Part shown: positions 47,393 through 59,622 of the stretch, piece after piece
Layout: every line of letters begins with the position of its first letter
Numbering within the stretch: the stretch's first letter is position 1
NCBI GenBank assembly: GCA_026545765.1
Contig: CM048839.1
Span: 17,422,566 to 17,486,565, forward strand
Direction: 5' to 3'
Source of the DNA: Plantago major
Lineage: Eukaryota; Streptophyta; Magnoliopsida; Lamiales; Plantaginaceae
Length of the DNA stretch: 64,000 nt
Translations under genes and position numbers: made by a program
Notes under the pieces: generated by a model
The model's input: only the letters and a program-made list of their open reading frames with translations
What the model was told of the DNA's origin: nothing
Database searches by the model: none

Positions 47393-48387
47393 AGGTGTTT
47401 CATCGCATTGGTAGAAAAATATTTTGCTTTCAGTTGCTTATGTTAAAGGTTGAGGCTCTTTAGGTCTGTGAGACTTCTTATTAATTCATCAAACCTGTTG
47501 TGGAGATCTTGATTTGAAGTTTGTGCATTTTGCTAAAGCTGTGAAGTTCATTAGCTATATATTTTCCAGTAGAATCATGATTTGATGCTTATAAATCTTC
47601 ACTGTTACAGCTTATAATCGTCAAAAGATTCATCAAAACTAAACCAATTTTAGCAGACTTTCGTTCTTCTGGGTAGTTGGATCGGATACCACAAAATCAA
47701 ATCTTTTCCAGATTCAAGAATGCAAGTTTAGAACTAATAACATTACTAGAAGTTGTTTTATCCCCAATTTTTATTACCAATCCTGCAATTTCATGTTGCA
47801 AAAAATCACTGCATCCTTAACAACATTTCTTTTTCTTAGTTAACTCAACTCATAGAGACTTGCCTCTGGTGACCCAACTTTTAGAATTGTAAGAAAAATG
47901 TATACCTATACAATTAAATTTTCTCTGGAGCAATGCAGAGTTTCACTAAATAAGAAAGGTTTTATGTACTATGATTGATATTGCCATTGGAAAAATAAAA
48001 GACTTTCTTTTAATACTAGTCCAGCTTGATTTCCCAACAATGTACTGCAAAGTTTTTGCGAAATTATTTGGTTGAGTTTATGTAATATGGTCGATCATTA
48101 AATTAAAAGATCATTTTATAGTAAGCTATGTGTTATCCTTCAAAGAAGGGTACATCATAACTTGCCAAATAGTTATTAGAGTGTAAATGATTTTAAATAT
48201 AATTCATACTTACAAAGACACAAAGTGCACTTCTTATCGTACTAAAAAGGTGTACATCTTGTACTAATAAGGTGTAGTTTTTTATTTTAATACTACATAT
48301 TTGAGCTAAAACAATCTACCATAGAATAAATCATTTGAAAGTTCTTTGATTTATGTAGGATTGAGTACGAAGTGCATAAGAAATTAT
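47393..48387. other. Intergenic after REM B
   Basis: Gene B 3' untranslated sequence and AT-rich DNA; no other feature recognised. Confidence 0.4.
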
Positions 48388-48389
48388 AC

Positions 48390-48668
48390 TCCCTCAATCC
48401 CGCTATTCTAGTCTCACTTATTTTTTTCGAAATTTATAAGTAAAATAATAATTTATTGTTTGCTGGGAAAAAAATGAAAAAATTTGAAAAAAGTATTAGA
48501 GATAATATATATATAAATGATAAAGAATGACAAAATCATAAGAGATAAATATTAAAGTAATAAAAATAATGATTAGTGCGCCTTTTTCCCATGTATTTTG
48601 GGTATGAGAAAGTATTAAAGGGACATGCATAAAATAAAAGAACGAGTAGAATAGTAGAGCAAAGGGAG
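48390..48668. mobile_element. Stowaway MITE
   Basis: Ends CTCCCTCAATCCCGCTATTC and the complement of GAATAGTAGAGCAAAGGGAG, with TA at 48388-48389 and 48669-48670. AT-rich, non-coding. Confidence 0.75.
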
Positions 48669-48670
48669 TA

Positions 48671-49234
48671 TAGTGCGTGGACCAATATATAATCCAAAGT
48701 AGTACATGAACGAGCACGTCGTGTTACCAAAGCTTTATTGGTTATTGATGTGATCACTACCATCACGGTGTAATCCAAATAATGGTAAAATATTGTAACT
48801 CATTTTATCATTTTAATTGGACTCTATATTCCCCACTTAACGAATAACTTACAATTTTTATTTATTCTTATATTTTCATTCTTTATTATTTTATATTTAA
48901 ATAATATTAATTTGATTTATTTTGCTTTTTTTAAAACAATTTTATTTATTTTGTTGAATAAAAATAAAATGGAAAGGTTATGGAACGAGGAGTTGATATT
49001 TAACTTCGTCGGTAAGAAAAGTAAAAGCAAGATAGCAGACAGATTCAGTAAACAGAGCTCATTAAAAATGCTCTGTTCCATATCCCATCAAAACCAATAT
49101 TACACGTAAACTCAGTTGCCAGTTGCCACATTCATTACATTACTAACCCAAGTCAATTTTCACTCATTCATTTCCACATTCAATCTTAAATTCCTCACTA
49201 TTTCTTGCCTTTTCCAATATTCAAGAAAATCACA
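48671..49234. other. Upstream region of REM C
   Basis: AT-rich DNA; no other gene seen. Presumably holds the gene C promoter. Confidence 0.4.
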
Positions 49235-50547
49235 ATGGCCAAGAACAAGGTCAAGTCCTCTACCTTCTCCACTCATCTTAGAGATGATAACTTCACTTCA
49301 AAGCTTGTGAGTAAATATTTCCATGCACATTATTTTTTCCATTTGTTAATTACACTTTGCATTACAAGCTAAAGAATTTCTTAACCAATTCTTGAACAGC
49401 AAATACCGTCTGATTTCGTGAGAAGCCAAGCTGAGAATTTGTCTCGAAATGTGTTTTTGGTGACTAAATCCGAAGGACAATTAGGGATCGTGAAGATTGA
49501 GAAAATTGGGAATGGTCATTTCTTCACTGATGGTTGGAGACGAATTGCTCAGATTCTTGATCTGGAAAATGGTGGATTACTGTTGTTTGAGCTGGTTGCA
49601 AAGTCAAGATTCGAGGTTTTGGTGTATGGGAGTAATGGCTGCTGCACCAAGAGGGGTAATGCTACTGAATCTGAATCTGATGAAATAAACGAAAGTGACG
49701 ACGAAGATGATGATGAAAGAGATGTGCGTAGAGATGGCATATCCTGGAAATTGGAACTCACCAAGGACCATGCAAATGAAGTGGTGAGTTTCTCAAATTG
49801 GTTATTATCCTTGCTGTCACAAATTAATTGCCAAGATTTTATTACGCAATGTCGCAAATACTTTTTATGTGACGCTTTTAACATGCAAGTGTCGCAAATG
49901 CCATATCAATCTCCATTTTTTTTTTATCTATGTGACATGTTAGTTCAAACAGGTTATCTTAGTGTCGCTAATTAATTGCCAAGATTTTATTAAGAACGTG
50001 TCGCAAATACTTTTATGTGAGACTTTAAAAATACAACTGTTACAAATGCGACAGCAATCTTCAATTTTTTGGGACTCATGTGACTTTATGTGACACGTTA
50101 GTTATATAAAAATGAAATTGATGTCAACTGACTTGATTAAAGGTTAAAGTTAGCAAAATTCAGCAGTTAGATTTGGTTTTGGTGTAATTAACAGTTTCTT
50201 AGTATTTGATTTTGGTGCTGAACTGCTGATCACAGGAAATTCCTAAAGAATTGGTGATGCAAACTGGAATTGGAAACAAAAAGGTACTGAAACTGGTTTG
50301 TGAGGATGGAAAACCAAGGCAGGTCTACCTAAAAAATAAGAAACATAATGTGATCTACATGACTACTGGATGGAACCAGTTTTTGGTAGAGGAGAATGTT
50401 CGCGTTGGGAGCACGATTCTGTTCGATTCCGGGGGAGGATCAAGCGATTCAGTTAAAATCAAGATCGTGAAATGCGAACATGGGGGTGAGTTCTTTCCTC
50501 GTACCCCAAGGGGAAGGGGAAGACCTCCTAAATTCAACAGGGTTTGA
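49235..50547 (+). CDS. B3-domain protein C (two B3 domains, AT-hook-like tail)
   Basis: Exons 49235-49306, 49400-49783 and 50236-50547 join at phase 0 to 255 residues. B3 domain 1 is at about residues 9-102 (STFSTHLRDDNFTSKL, IPSDFV, GWRRIAQILDLENGGLLLFEL). A strongly acidic linker follows (SESDEINESDDEDDDE), then B3 domain 2 at about 140-238 (WKLELTKDHANEVEIPKELV...GWNQFLVEENVRVGSTILFD). The tail RTPRGRGRPPKFNRV looks like an AT-hook, which would add minor-groove contact. Domain 1 is coded by exons 1-2, as in the other genes, but the third domain and the separate linker exon are absent and sequence similarity to A and B is low. It is an older, distinct member of the array. Confidence 0.9.
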
Positions 50548-51038
50548 GTAGAATTAAGCTTAGGTCGCGAAATTATATTAGAATCTGTAACGTTATGTAG
50601 ATTAATTGTAGATCTTGATCTCTAATGTTTATGTAAAATGCAATGTGGACGTGTAGATTGTAGACTTGGTCTGGACATGGAACTTGATCGAACTTGTTAT
50701 GTTTCTGTTCTTGATTCACAAGTATTTTGTACGTGCTTATATGCAGTTTAGTTTCTAGACAAACACATTCCACATGTTTGGCAGGCTGTTTGAATGTAGT
50801 TTTACCTAAATTACATTTGTTACTCTATTTTGGGTGGAAAATTCATAATCGAGTAAAAATTACTCTATTTTCTCTCTAGAGTTTGTTTTCATTCTCTGAC
50901 ATCTATTTCATCTTGTCCCAAAGAAAAGACCACCACTTTTCCGACCATTTTGCGTACAACTATTCATTCCGACCGCCTATGAACACCATACTTGCATATT
51001 CTTCTTCGCCTAATATAACATGTGATACTTATGCTTCG
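50548..51038. other. Intergenic after REM C
   Basis: Gene C 3' untranslated sequence and AT-rich DNA; nothing else recognised. Confidence 0.4.
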
Positions 51039-51040
51039 TA

Positions 51041-51242
51041 CTCCCTCCACCCCGCAGAACTTCATACATTAGGATTGACGTGCAGTTTTATGCGAAAAGT
51101 TTAAGTAATGATAAAGTACGAAAAAAGTGGACAAAAGTGTACTTTGAATATAAAATTGAGTTTGTTTATTATTTGTTGGGTGTGGGATAGTTTTCTTTTT
51201 TAGTCAAGTATGGTAAAATGGAAAGTTTCGGACGAGGTGGAG
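51041..51242. mobile_element. Stowaway MITE
   Basis: Left end CTCCCTCCACCCCGCAGAAC with an inverted right end (GGACGAGGTGGAG), TA at 51039-51040 and 51243-51244. Shares AACTTCATACATT with 38088-38319. Confidence 0.75.
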
Positions 51243-51244
51243 TA

Positions 51245-52198
51245 GGTAATAACCAATAAAATCTAACAACTGTACTTTATTTTTTCAAATGATTTCATAT
51301 ATTACCCAACAAAATTCAAATAATATTATCAATCATATAATTTTAACTACCTTAAAATCAATCATTACATCAATCTTTAATATTCAAATTACAATACACA
51401 TCATTTCATTCTTACACAACCTATATAAATATCCTACCCAACCCTTATTAATATCACAATTTAATACCAAACACAAAATTTCAAAACTCCGTTTAAATTT
51501 AGTTACTATTCAAAATTTAGTTTTAAAAATGCTCCGTTGGAATTGAGATTCAACGGACTGCCAAACACTCGGATTGTGTTATAACCCTATGTGTAGCATG
51601 TCTAGTCATTTAATTTGACCTTTTAATACGCAACCACTCAACACTTGGATAAACGGCAAATAACTCAAGGTCATTTACCGTGAATTCTGTTTGACATGCA
51701 CCTAAAAAGCTCTGTCGGATCACTATTCTACTCACATAAATATAAAAATCGAGTTATCATTCATTTGTTAAAAATCTATTAAAGTCCAGCATTTTAAATT
51801 TGTAATTCCAAAATTCTTCCTAAATTGAACTGCAAGTCTGATGATAAACACTTAATTACAAACCAAGTGTCATTCGCTTAATTTTACACAACCAAATAGA
51901 GTTGAACTTTAAACCAGAGTCTTACTTCTTACATGTTTAATTCCCTACTAGTAGTAGTAGATTGTCGAAGTCCAAAACCATACATGCACGCACTAAACAT
52001 ATTCAATAGTAAACCATTTAAAGAGACAGGTGACAAATGTAAAGAAGAAAACACACGTGTTGATGAATTGTTATGGCCTTCTTTCTCACATAATGTTGAA
52101 CAATTGGTAGTAGTACTAATGATTAAATAATTTGGTTTAATACTTTTTCTAGTACAAATTCCAGCCTCAAAATCATAGCAGGAAAGGATTTAACAAAA
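51245..52198. other. Upstream region of REM D
   Basis: AT-rich DNA; no supported gene. Likely includes the promoter of gene D. Confidence 0.4.
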
Positions 52199-54574
52199 AT
52201 GGCTGAAAATGTTATCCGGCCAAAGACGGCAAAGTTTTTCAAGATTGTAATCAACCCTCGAGTCTACAAGCTCGTAAGTTTCATTAATTGATACTCCTAC
52301 TAGCTTAAACGTTGATCGCAATTAATTTATTAATTACGTTTTTATTAATTGCATCAGTTCATTGAGTAATTTCATCTGACAACACAATCACAATTTACAT
52401 ATTATCATGAATCATGATAGTTCTTTCGTAATGTAACTATTGGAGCTAGTTTAAATTGTCGTCTTTCTATCCTATTTCATAAAATCAAATTTATATGAAT
52501 GCATGCTTAGTATTCCGATTTCGTTATTGTTATTTTTTCCTCTTTTTTATGTTCTTTTAATTTGATCACAAACTAATCATAGATCAACCTAAAATTATAG
52601 TAGTATATATAGTATGAAAGTGTAATGATTTTTAAGGTGCATGTAGAAATTATGAGAATTCGTCTAACAATTGGCTAGCTAATTGGGTGGTGATGTGGTT
52701 ATTCCAAGTCTAGTTGTGTTAGCCATCACAAGGTATATTATAGTACCATTTTTCTTCTGACATAATTATTAGAAGAAAATGGAAAATTCAATAAAATTAT
52801 AGAGCCAATACTTGATTTTCCCAAGTAATAGGAAAATACATATTAGTACATCCAAACAAATAGCACTTTATATAAATAAGAATTGGCTACGAGAGACAGT
52901 GGCGGATCTAAAGGGGGGCAAGTGGGGTCCGCCCCCCCCCCGATTTTAAATATGATTGTTAATACATACTATAAATAACCAAATGTGATCTGTCCTAGTT
53001 GTAGTTGTTGTAGCCTGTTATGCTGCTGATCCGGGTTCAAGTCTCACAGGCCTCATTTTGTTCAATTTTTTTCCCATTTTCCCATATTATTATGCTTCTC
53101 CCTATTACGTGTCCACTCTCACATTCTAATTTTGGAATATATAACTTCTTAATTTTCCCCTATAGTCTCTTTATTTATGTTATTTCCATGTTTTTTTTCT
53201 AAAATGTTATTTATTGTAAAAATCATACTCTACTTCTAATACTTTTCGTAAAAATAATTTCACGAATATTAGGCTTCGACCCCCAAAAATACGCTCCTAG
53301 ATTCGCCACTGACGAGAGATATGGTATTTTCTCATTATTGAAGAACAACTTTAATAAGAATTTTATAAAATTACAACTCTTGCAAGGTGATTTTAATGGA
53401 AACTATACAATGGGGGTTAATAGATCCCTCAAAGAAGGAAAATAAAATTTATGTTGATGTGAGGATTCATGATTTGAGGTGTACATGATATACTTCAATT
53501 ATGCTAGAAATATTTTTGCTTAAATGATTCTGGATAAATTTATTTCTCAAAATGACTATCATGTACAGAGGTTTCCGGCTAATTTTGTGCGAAGATACGG
53601 AGAGACTCTGTCAGAACGCGTTTTTATCAGGGATCCTGATGGATTAGAATGGAGAATCGGACTGGTTCAGTCCAATAATGAAATCTGGCTTGAGAAAGGA
53701 ATGGAGGTGTTTATGAAGTATTACTCGTTGAATTTTGGGCACTTGTTGATCTTCCAATATGACTTTGGTTCCCATTTTGATGTTTCCATATTCGACCTGT
53801 CTGCTACGGGGAGAGAATATGTAGATGATGCTACCATCGTGCCAAAAGTGGAGCTTGAAGGATCAGAATCAGATACTTCAATCAAAATTATGGAGAACTC
53901 AAGTGACAAGAAACGCAAAGGGAAAACTCTGCACGATGAATGCCTAAACAAGAGGAGGAGCCAGAAAGTGAGGAAACCGGTTGGATGTGTGCAAAATCTT
54001 CCACGTCAACGTTCGGGTTCCAGAATTAGAAGTGAGTTTCTTGATCAAGTTTAATTTTTTTTCTTCCTGTTAGTAGGTCAATTTCTTGACAATAATTGAT
54101 TATCTGACAGAAGATCGCACCAGAGAAACGAGAACTATTAATAGGCACAAAAGCGTAGCTTATAAGAGGGCGATAGCTTTCAGAGACAAGAACACGATCC
54201 ATCACCTATCCTTCGCATCTTTCATGCAGCCATACTACATTTCCTCAAGTACCTAGGTAATTTCCTAGCCTTATCGGATTTCTTCACGGTCCTTTTTCGT
54301 CAAATTCATTTAATGTGTTCGAATTGCTTGGCAGTCTGTACCAAAGTTCGTCGCTAGGGGTAATCTGAAGAAAAATGATAACAATATAAAGCTCCGTACT
54401 TTGAACGGAGAAATGTGGTGTGTTAGGTGCTTTCATGACTCGAAAACTACACAAATCACTACAGGATTTAGGAGGTTTGTGGAGGACAATGGGCTCAAAG
54501 TAGGTGATGCGTGTGTCTTTCAAGTGAACAAGAGTGACAAATGCATATGGGACGTCACTATTTTTCGCAAATGA
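52199..54574 (+). CDS. B3-domain REM-type protein D, truncated by an in-frame stop
   Basis: Exons 52199-52273, 53569-54031 and 54111-54256 code for 227 residues ending in TAG at 54254-54256, the last codon before the donor site. A fourth exon (54335-54574, 240 bases, 79 sense codons) is fully open and codes for a normal third B3 domain (GFRRFVEDNGLKVGDACVFQV...WDVTIFRK). Its length equals that of the last exon of A and B. In A and B the codon at the TAG position is TTG or GTG, so one base change could have caused the stop. B3 domain 1 (about residues 10-110) is normal, but domain 2 is missing: exon 2 runs straight into the basic linker DKKRKGKT. Intron 1 (1.3 kb) contains a hAT-like MITE. It may be a one-domain protein or an early pseudogene. 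Confidence 0.8.
52897..53311 (+). mobile_element. hAT-like MITE, copy 2, in intron 1 of REM D
   Basis: Ends CAGTGGCGGATCTA and the complement of CAGTGGCGAATCTA. A perfect 8-bp target duplication ACGAGAGA lies at 52889-52896 and 53312-53319, as expected for hAT. It is the inverted copy of 212-636. A tRNA-like stretch with B box GGTTCAAGTCTC sits near 52990-53050, beside a C run at 52933-52941. It lies wholly within the intron. Confidence 0.88.
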
Positions 54575-55238
54575 AGTCCTAGCATTTGTGTGAGTTAGTA
54601 ATATATGGTAACAAGCAAAAATATACGTAGCAGAAAACGTATGAAATATTTTCAGCATGTTGTAATGTGTGTTTGGTTGCTTGCATTTTGTTCTTTGGAG
54701 ATTGTAAAAAAAGACAGTAGTAGCTATTCGGATTAGTTTTCTCTGAACTTTGTAATGCTATGGTTCCTATGCTTTAATGTCTGGTTGAGTGGTTGGTTCT
54801 GTGTGAATGTGAAATGTAGCTTGTAATGTGAGCATAAAATTTATGACTAGAAGACAAACAAATTTGAAGTATCAGAGAGAGAAGCTTTTATGTTTTAACA
54901 CAAGTGGTGCTGGGCTGGGAAAAATTTGATGGATGAAGATGATGTACAATATCCATTTTGGTGTTTAGCTTGGATAGTAGTGAAAGAGTACCTACTGCCT
55001 ACTGCCTACTGATATGATATATGGTACTATTAAAATATGTACTTTTGATTCTTCTTTGTAAAAACAAAAATTTGTGATAAACATAGACCTCTAATGAATT
55101 CAACAGTCTGCATTTATGTGTCAATTGCCATAAAGATTTCCTCACCTTCCTCTCTTCACTTCATCACCACTAATACTACAGAACTCCAAGAAATTTACCA
55201 CTCTTTCATTTAGCAAATCAACACCTCAAACAGTGAGC
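54575..55238. other. D-E spacer, duplicated downstream
   Basis: Contains gene D 3' sequence and the gene E promoter. Parts (TGTAATGTGTGTTTGGTTGC-like and GAGATTTACCA-like words) recur before genes F (58.9-59.6 kb) and G (61.6-61.8 kb), showing that the duplicated unit includes flanking DNA. Confidence 0.6.
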
Positions 55239-57909
55239 ATGTTTCCAAGTTCAAAGTCATCTTTTTTCCAAATCATGACAGAAGATGATTTCACTCATAA
55301 TCGACTAGTAAGTCAATACATTTTACCTTCTTGTAAGAAAAGTACAAATTATAGGTGTGTAACAATTGATGTTTATAATGTTTTTGTTGTTTTGTTTGCA
55401 CAGCAATTGCGACCTGACTTTGTTCAAAGGCACACGGAAACGCTCTATAAAGAGTCGGGGCTGAAAACCATATGTTCTGGACACACTTGGGATGTGAAAA
55501 TTGAGCAGCTGACTAGTATTGAGGGGGAACCTTGTTGCTTTACGAACGGATGGAGTGAGTTTGCTAGAGATGCCAGGCTGAAAGTAGGTGAGTCTGTGCT
55601 TTTCTGGTTCAATGAAGTTGATTCGACTTTTGATGTTGCTGCGTATGAGATTGGTGGTTCCCAAAAGAGGATATGGAAGAGTGATTCCCAGGTTAAATCT
55701 GAGCCTGTCGACAACAATGATGATGATGATGTTGAGGACCAAGGTAGCTTTCTTGATCCGTGAGCTTCTTGATAAATCCAGCAATTTTGTTATGTATGGA
55801 AATATTAAGGTTTAATTTTGCAACATTTGATTATATTGAGACATCAACTTTATTTCTGTGATTTTTTTTTCATTAAATAGATGGCGCCAGTGATGAACAG
55901 TTCTCAGGAAGTGAAGATTTAGAGGATCAAACTCAGAGTGAAGCTGAAAGTGAGGACCAAGGTAGCTTTCTTACCATCAGTTGATAGATAAATCCAGAAA
56001 TTTTGGTGATGTATGAAAAGGATTAAGGTTTTAACTCAGATGCAACATTTGAATTATATTGAGACAGCAAGCTTATTTTTGTGATTTTATTCTTGAAACA
56101 GATGGCGCCAGTGATGAATTGTTATCGGGGAGTGAAGATTCAGAGACTCGTGATCAAACTCAAAGTGAGGACCAAGGTAGCTTTCTCATCATCAGTTACT
56201 TGATAAATCCAGCAATTTTGTGATGTATGAAAAGGATAAGGTTTTAACTCTAGTGCAACATTTGAATTATATTGAGACAGCAAGTTTATTTTTGTGATTT
56301 TTTTCTTGAAACAGATGGCGCCAGTGATGAATTGTTATCGGGGAGTGAAGATTCAGAGACGCGTGATCAAACTCAAAGTGAGGACCAAGGTAGCTTTCTC
56401 ATCATCAGTTACTTGATAAATCCAGCAATTTTGTGATGTATGAAAAGGATTAAGGTTTTAACTCAGGTGCAACATTTAAATTATATTGAGACAACAAGCT
56501 TATTTCTGTGATTTTGTTCTTGAAACAGATGGCGCCAGTGAAGAAATGTTATCGGGAAGTGAAGATTCAGAGACTCATGATCACATTCAACAAATTCAAA
56601 GTGAAGCTGAATTTGATAGCCATTTTCCTCATAAGTTTGAAGCAATTCTGAAAAGACCTTTTGATCAAGTAAGTCCCAATATTTATCCATATATCCTTAC
56701 TTCGGATTATTGAAGCACTTTTCTTCAAGTATTTAATAATTTGATTAACGAAAGGATTATAATTTTAGAATCCTTTGAGCTAAGAAAATTCTCATACAGT
56801 GTAATTTTAGAATTCAGAATTAACCAAGAATATCAAAGAAGTTTCTGATTGAATCTAACTAAACATGATATCCGGGACATTACTACATGTTAATCTTTAC
56901 TGGTCGAGACTTTAGAATGTATTATCTACAAATGCAGCTATAAGACATGTCAAGTATATCTTGATTAACCAGTATAATGATTCTCTTTTGTTTTTCAAAT
57001 TTTAGTATGTTACCCTGAATTTTGCTGAGGTGACGGGTTTATTGAGAGAGAAAAGTGTGACACTAGAGTATCCTCCCAAGGATAGATACTGGTCGGTTCT
57101 ATTGTACGTATCTCCTAATTATGGTCGCTCTAGGCTTTACATTGGGAGTGGTTGGAGGAAATTCCGTGAAGAGAATGGGTTAAAGATTGGGGATACCTGT
57201 TCGTTTGTGTTCAATGCAGCTAAGAATGTGATTCAGGTGATGCGCATAAACGAAAGTCCAAACGATAGAGACGGAGATGACGTGCCCGGAAAGAAGAGAA
57301 AGAGGCCAATTGCGACAAAGCCAACTTGCAGGGTCCCGAAGCTATCCTCGAGTATATCTAGAGGTAAATCAGTTTGGCTTATTTACTATTGATGTTGTTC
57401 AGGTTGAATTTGGCAATTGTAATTTTTTCATGACATTGCTCTGATCAAACAGGATGCAGGGAAAATAGCATGACTTATCGAATGGCCAAAGCTTTCATGG
57501 ATGAGAAAACGATCCACAAATTATCATTTGTGTGCTACATGCATCGTACTTATCTTACAAGATCATGTTTGGTAAGTTCAATTCTTACCATGTTTTCCAC
57601 AAGTATGTTTTTTCATGATCTAGCTCATGTCAATATATGTTGCTTTCCCATTGGCAGAATTTACCACCAGCTATTATGAGAGATAATTTTCAGAATGAAA
57701 GGAACACCTTAAGGCTTCGTGTTTCAAATGGAAAAAAAGGAAAATCATGGGCTGTCGTGGAAAGCCATCATCCTAGGTCAAAAGCAAGACTTACGGGTGG
57801 GTGGGGCCGTTTCGTGGAGGATAATGCTATCAAATTAGGTGATGCATGCGTGTTTGAAATGAACAAGAGTGACCTATCTGAATGGAAAGTCACAATTTTC
57901 CGCAAATAA
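55239..57909 (+). CDS. B3-domain REM-type protein E with amplified linker exons
   Basis: Nine exons (55239-55307, 55404-55743, 55881-55961, 56102-56176, 56315-56389, 56529-56668, 57006-57363, 57453-57571, 57658-57909) join in frame to 502 residues. B3 domain 1 is at about 8-112 (SSFFQIMTEDDF...LRPDFV...GWSEFARDARLKVGESVLFWF). Domain 2 runs from about 236 to 345 (HKFEAILKRPFDQ...GWRKFREENGLKIGDTCSFVF). Domain 3 is at about 403-502 (LSFVCYMHRTY...GWGRFVEDNAIKLGDACVFEM). Between domains 1 and 2, four exons each begin DGAS(D/E)E and code for an acidic Ser/Glu/Asp linker (LSGSEDSETRDQTQSEDQ). Three of them are phase 1-1 and so can be added or skipped without a frameshift. Likely nuclear DNA-binding protein. 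Confidence 0.92.
55881..56668 (+). repeat. Tandem exon-intron repeat in gene E
   Basis: Four copies start at 55881, 56102, 56315 and 56529 (steps 221, 213 and 214). Each unit is an acidic linker exon of 75-81 bases (the last copy extended into domain 2) plus an intron with TAAATCCAGCAATTTTGTGA and TATATTGAGACA words. Copies 2 and 3 are almost identical. Confidence 0.9.
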
Positions 57910-59622
57910 GAAGCTTTGAGCATGGACAGCGCCCTATTTCATGTACTTTGAGCTTCCTATGTAGGATTTGCACTACTTTCGCATTGCAAATTTATCAGCA
58001 AGAATATTGTGCACGCTATGTGGTTGTTTCGTACCTCTTTTGGAGGTTATTTTAACACTGTAGCTTTCTTCTAGCACATTTGTAGTTTGCATATAATATC
58101 TTGTAGATTCCAAATCTATTTGGCACACATGGTTTTATGCATATAAATAGTTATTTGGACTCTACAGACCAGATGAAGTGATTCTACTTTGTGGATATAT
58201 ATCATACTACAATTGAGAGATTGTTACGAGCAAACTCAGCCGTGAGTACTATTGGTATGAGTTCTAGAGGGAAAGATCTCTTAGCTGGAAGGAATCAAAT
58301 GCAAAACAAAGGGACAACTCTGTTAGCTTCATAACAGCTATACACAGTTTCAATTGGCCATGATATCAAGCTAGAAAGAGCGAGTGAAACTTTGGAAAGA
58401 ACTAAAGTACCAAGACAGAGCCAGAGAAGTTAGCTTGTATTGAGAAGGATTGATACGAGGCTGCTGTCCAGTGATCCTCAAAAGAGAGATGTGGATCAGT
58501 GGATGTGGATGCATGTCAAACCAAGAACTTGACCTCGTATGTCTTTGATCTCTGTCTACGTAGTTCCATCATTCTTTGTGGGTTGACGAGTTCTATACAA
58601 AGCCTCTGGTGGCTATTAGTGTGTTCATTAAGAATCCTCAGGTTCGCAACTGCTTGCGTATTTGCTATATCATTGTTATTTGATTAGCCTTCAACCATTT
58701 TTTCTTCAGCGAAAATCAATGACATGCATGTATGGCTTTTGCAATTCCGATAGCTGATCTTTTGTGTGTGTAAATTGGTGTGATCCTGGGAGTTCAGAAG
58801 CTAGTGATTCTTGCTCCAAATCAATATAACAGGATGTTTAATGCATAGATGGTTGTATACTCAGAATTCTAACCCCTCTTTAATAGTAGAATGCAAAGTT
58901 ACATAGAATGTCTCATTAATTGTTCCAAGATCATTCGAAATATATGTAGCGGAATGTATGAAATATTTTCGGCAGGTTGTAATGTGTGTTTTGTTTACTT
59001 GCATTTTGCTCTTTGGAGAATATAAAATTTACTGTATTAGCTTTTGGATTGGTTTTCTCTGCACTTTGTAATGCTAATTATATTAGGCATGGAATGTTTG
59101 GTTGGTTTTGTGTGAATGTGAAATGGGATTTATGACTAGAAGACAAAAACAAATTTTGAAGTGTCCTTTGGCAGTAAGAAGCCTTTCTGATTAGACACAA
59201 CCATAGCTAGTAAATCTTTTATGGAAGACGATGTACAGTTCCATAAATTGATAGCTGGTAAGGTCTAGCTTTTGTTCCTGTTTCTTCATAAAATAAATTT
59301 AACCAGTTTCTTGAAAACATAAATTTTATCCATTTTGGTGTTAAGTTTGGATAGTAGTACGTACTGATGTGATATATGGTATTAAAATCTGTACTTTCTA
59401 ATTCTTCTTTGTAAGGGGGAAAAAAAAGTTTTGCTTCTCGTCTTATTTTTCAATTCATTGATGCACACACACACCTTTAGTGAATTTTAAAGTCAGCATT
59501 TATCTGTCATAAAGAGTTCCTCACCTTCACTTCATCACCACTAATAGTCTGATAGACTGATACTCCTCTCCAAGAGATTTACCAAGCTTTCATTCTATCA
59601 GTCAACAACCTAAACAGTGAGT
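57910..59622. other. E-F spacer with possible decayed coding
   Basis: 57910-58150 is gene E 3' flank. 58200-58690 has long interrupted reading with coding-like composition that I could not assign. From about 58930 the sequence repeats the D-E spacer (3' flank of D and promoter of E), including AATGTATGAAATATTTTC. Confidence 0.5.

Noticed and set aside
54249..54256. Alternative donor (GTACCT) in gene D that would remove the TAG
   Set aside because: Using it shifts the frame against the following exon, whose phase is fixed by comparison with A and B, so it does not restore the protein.
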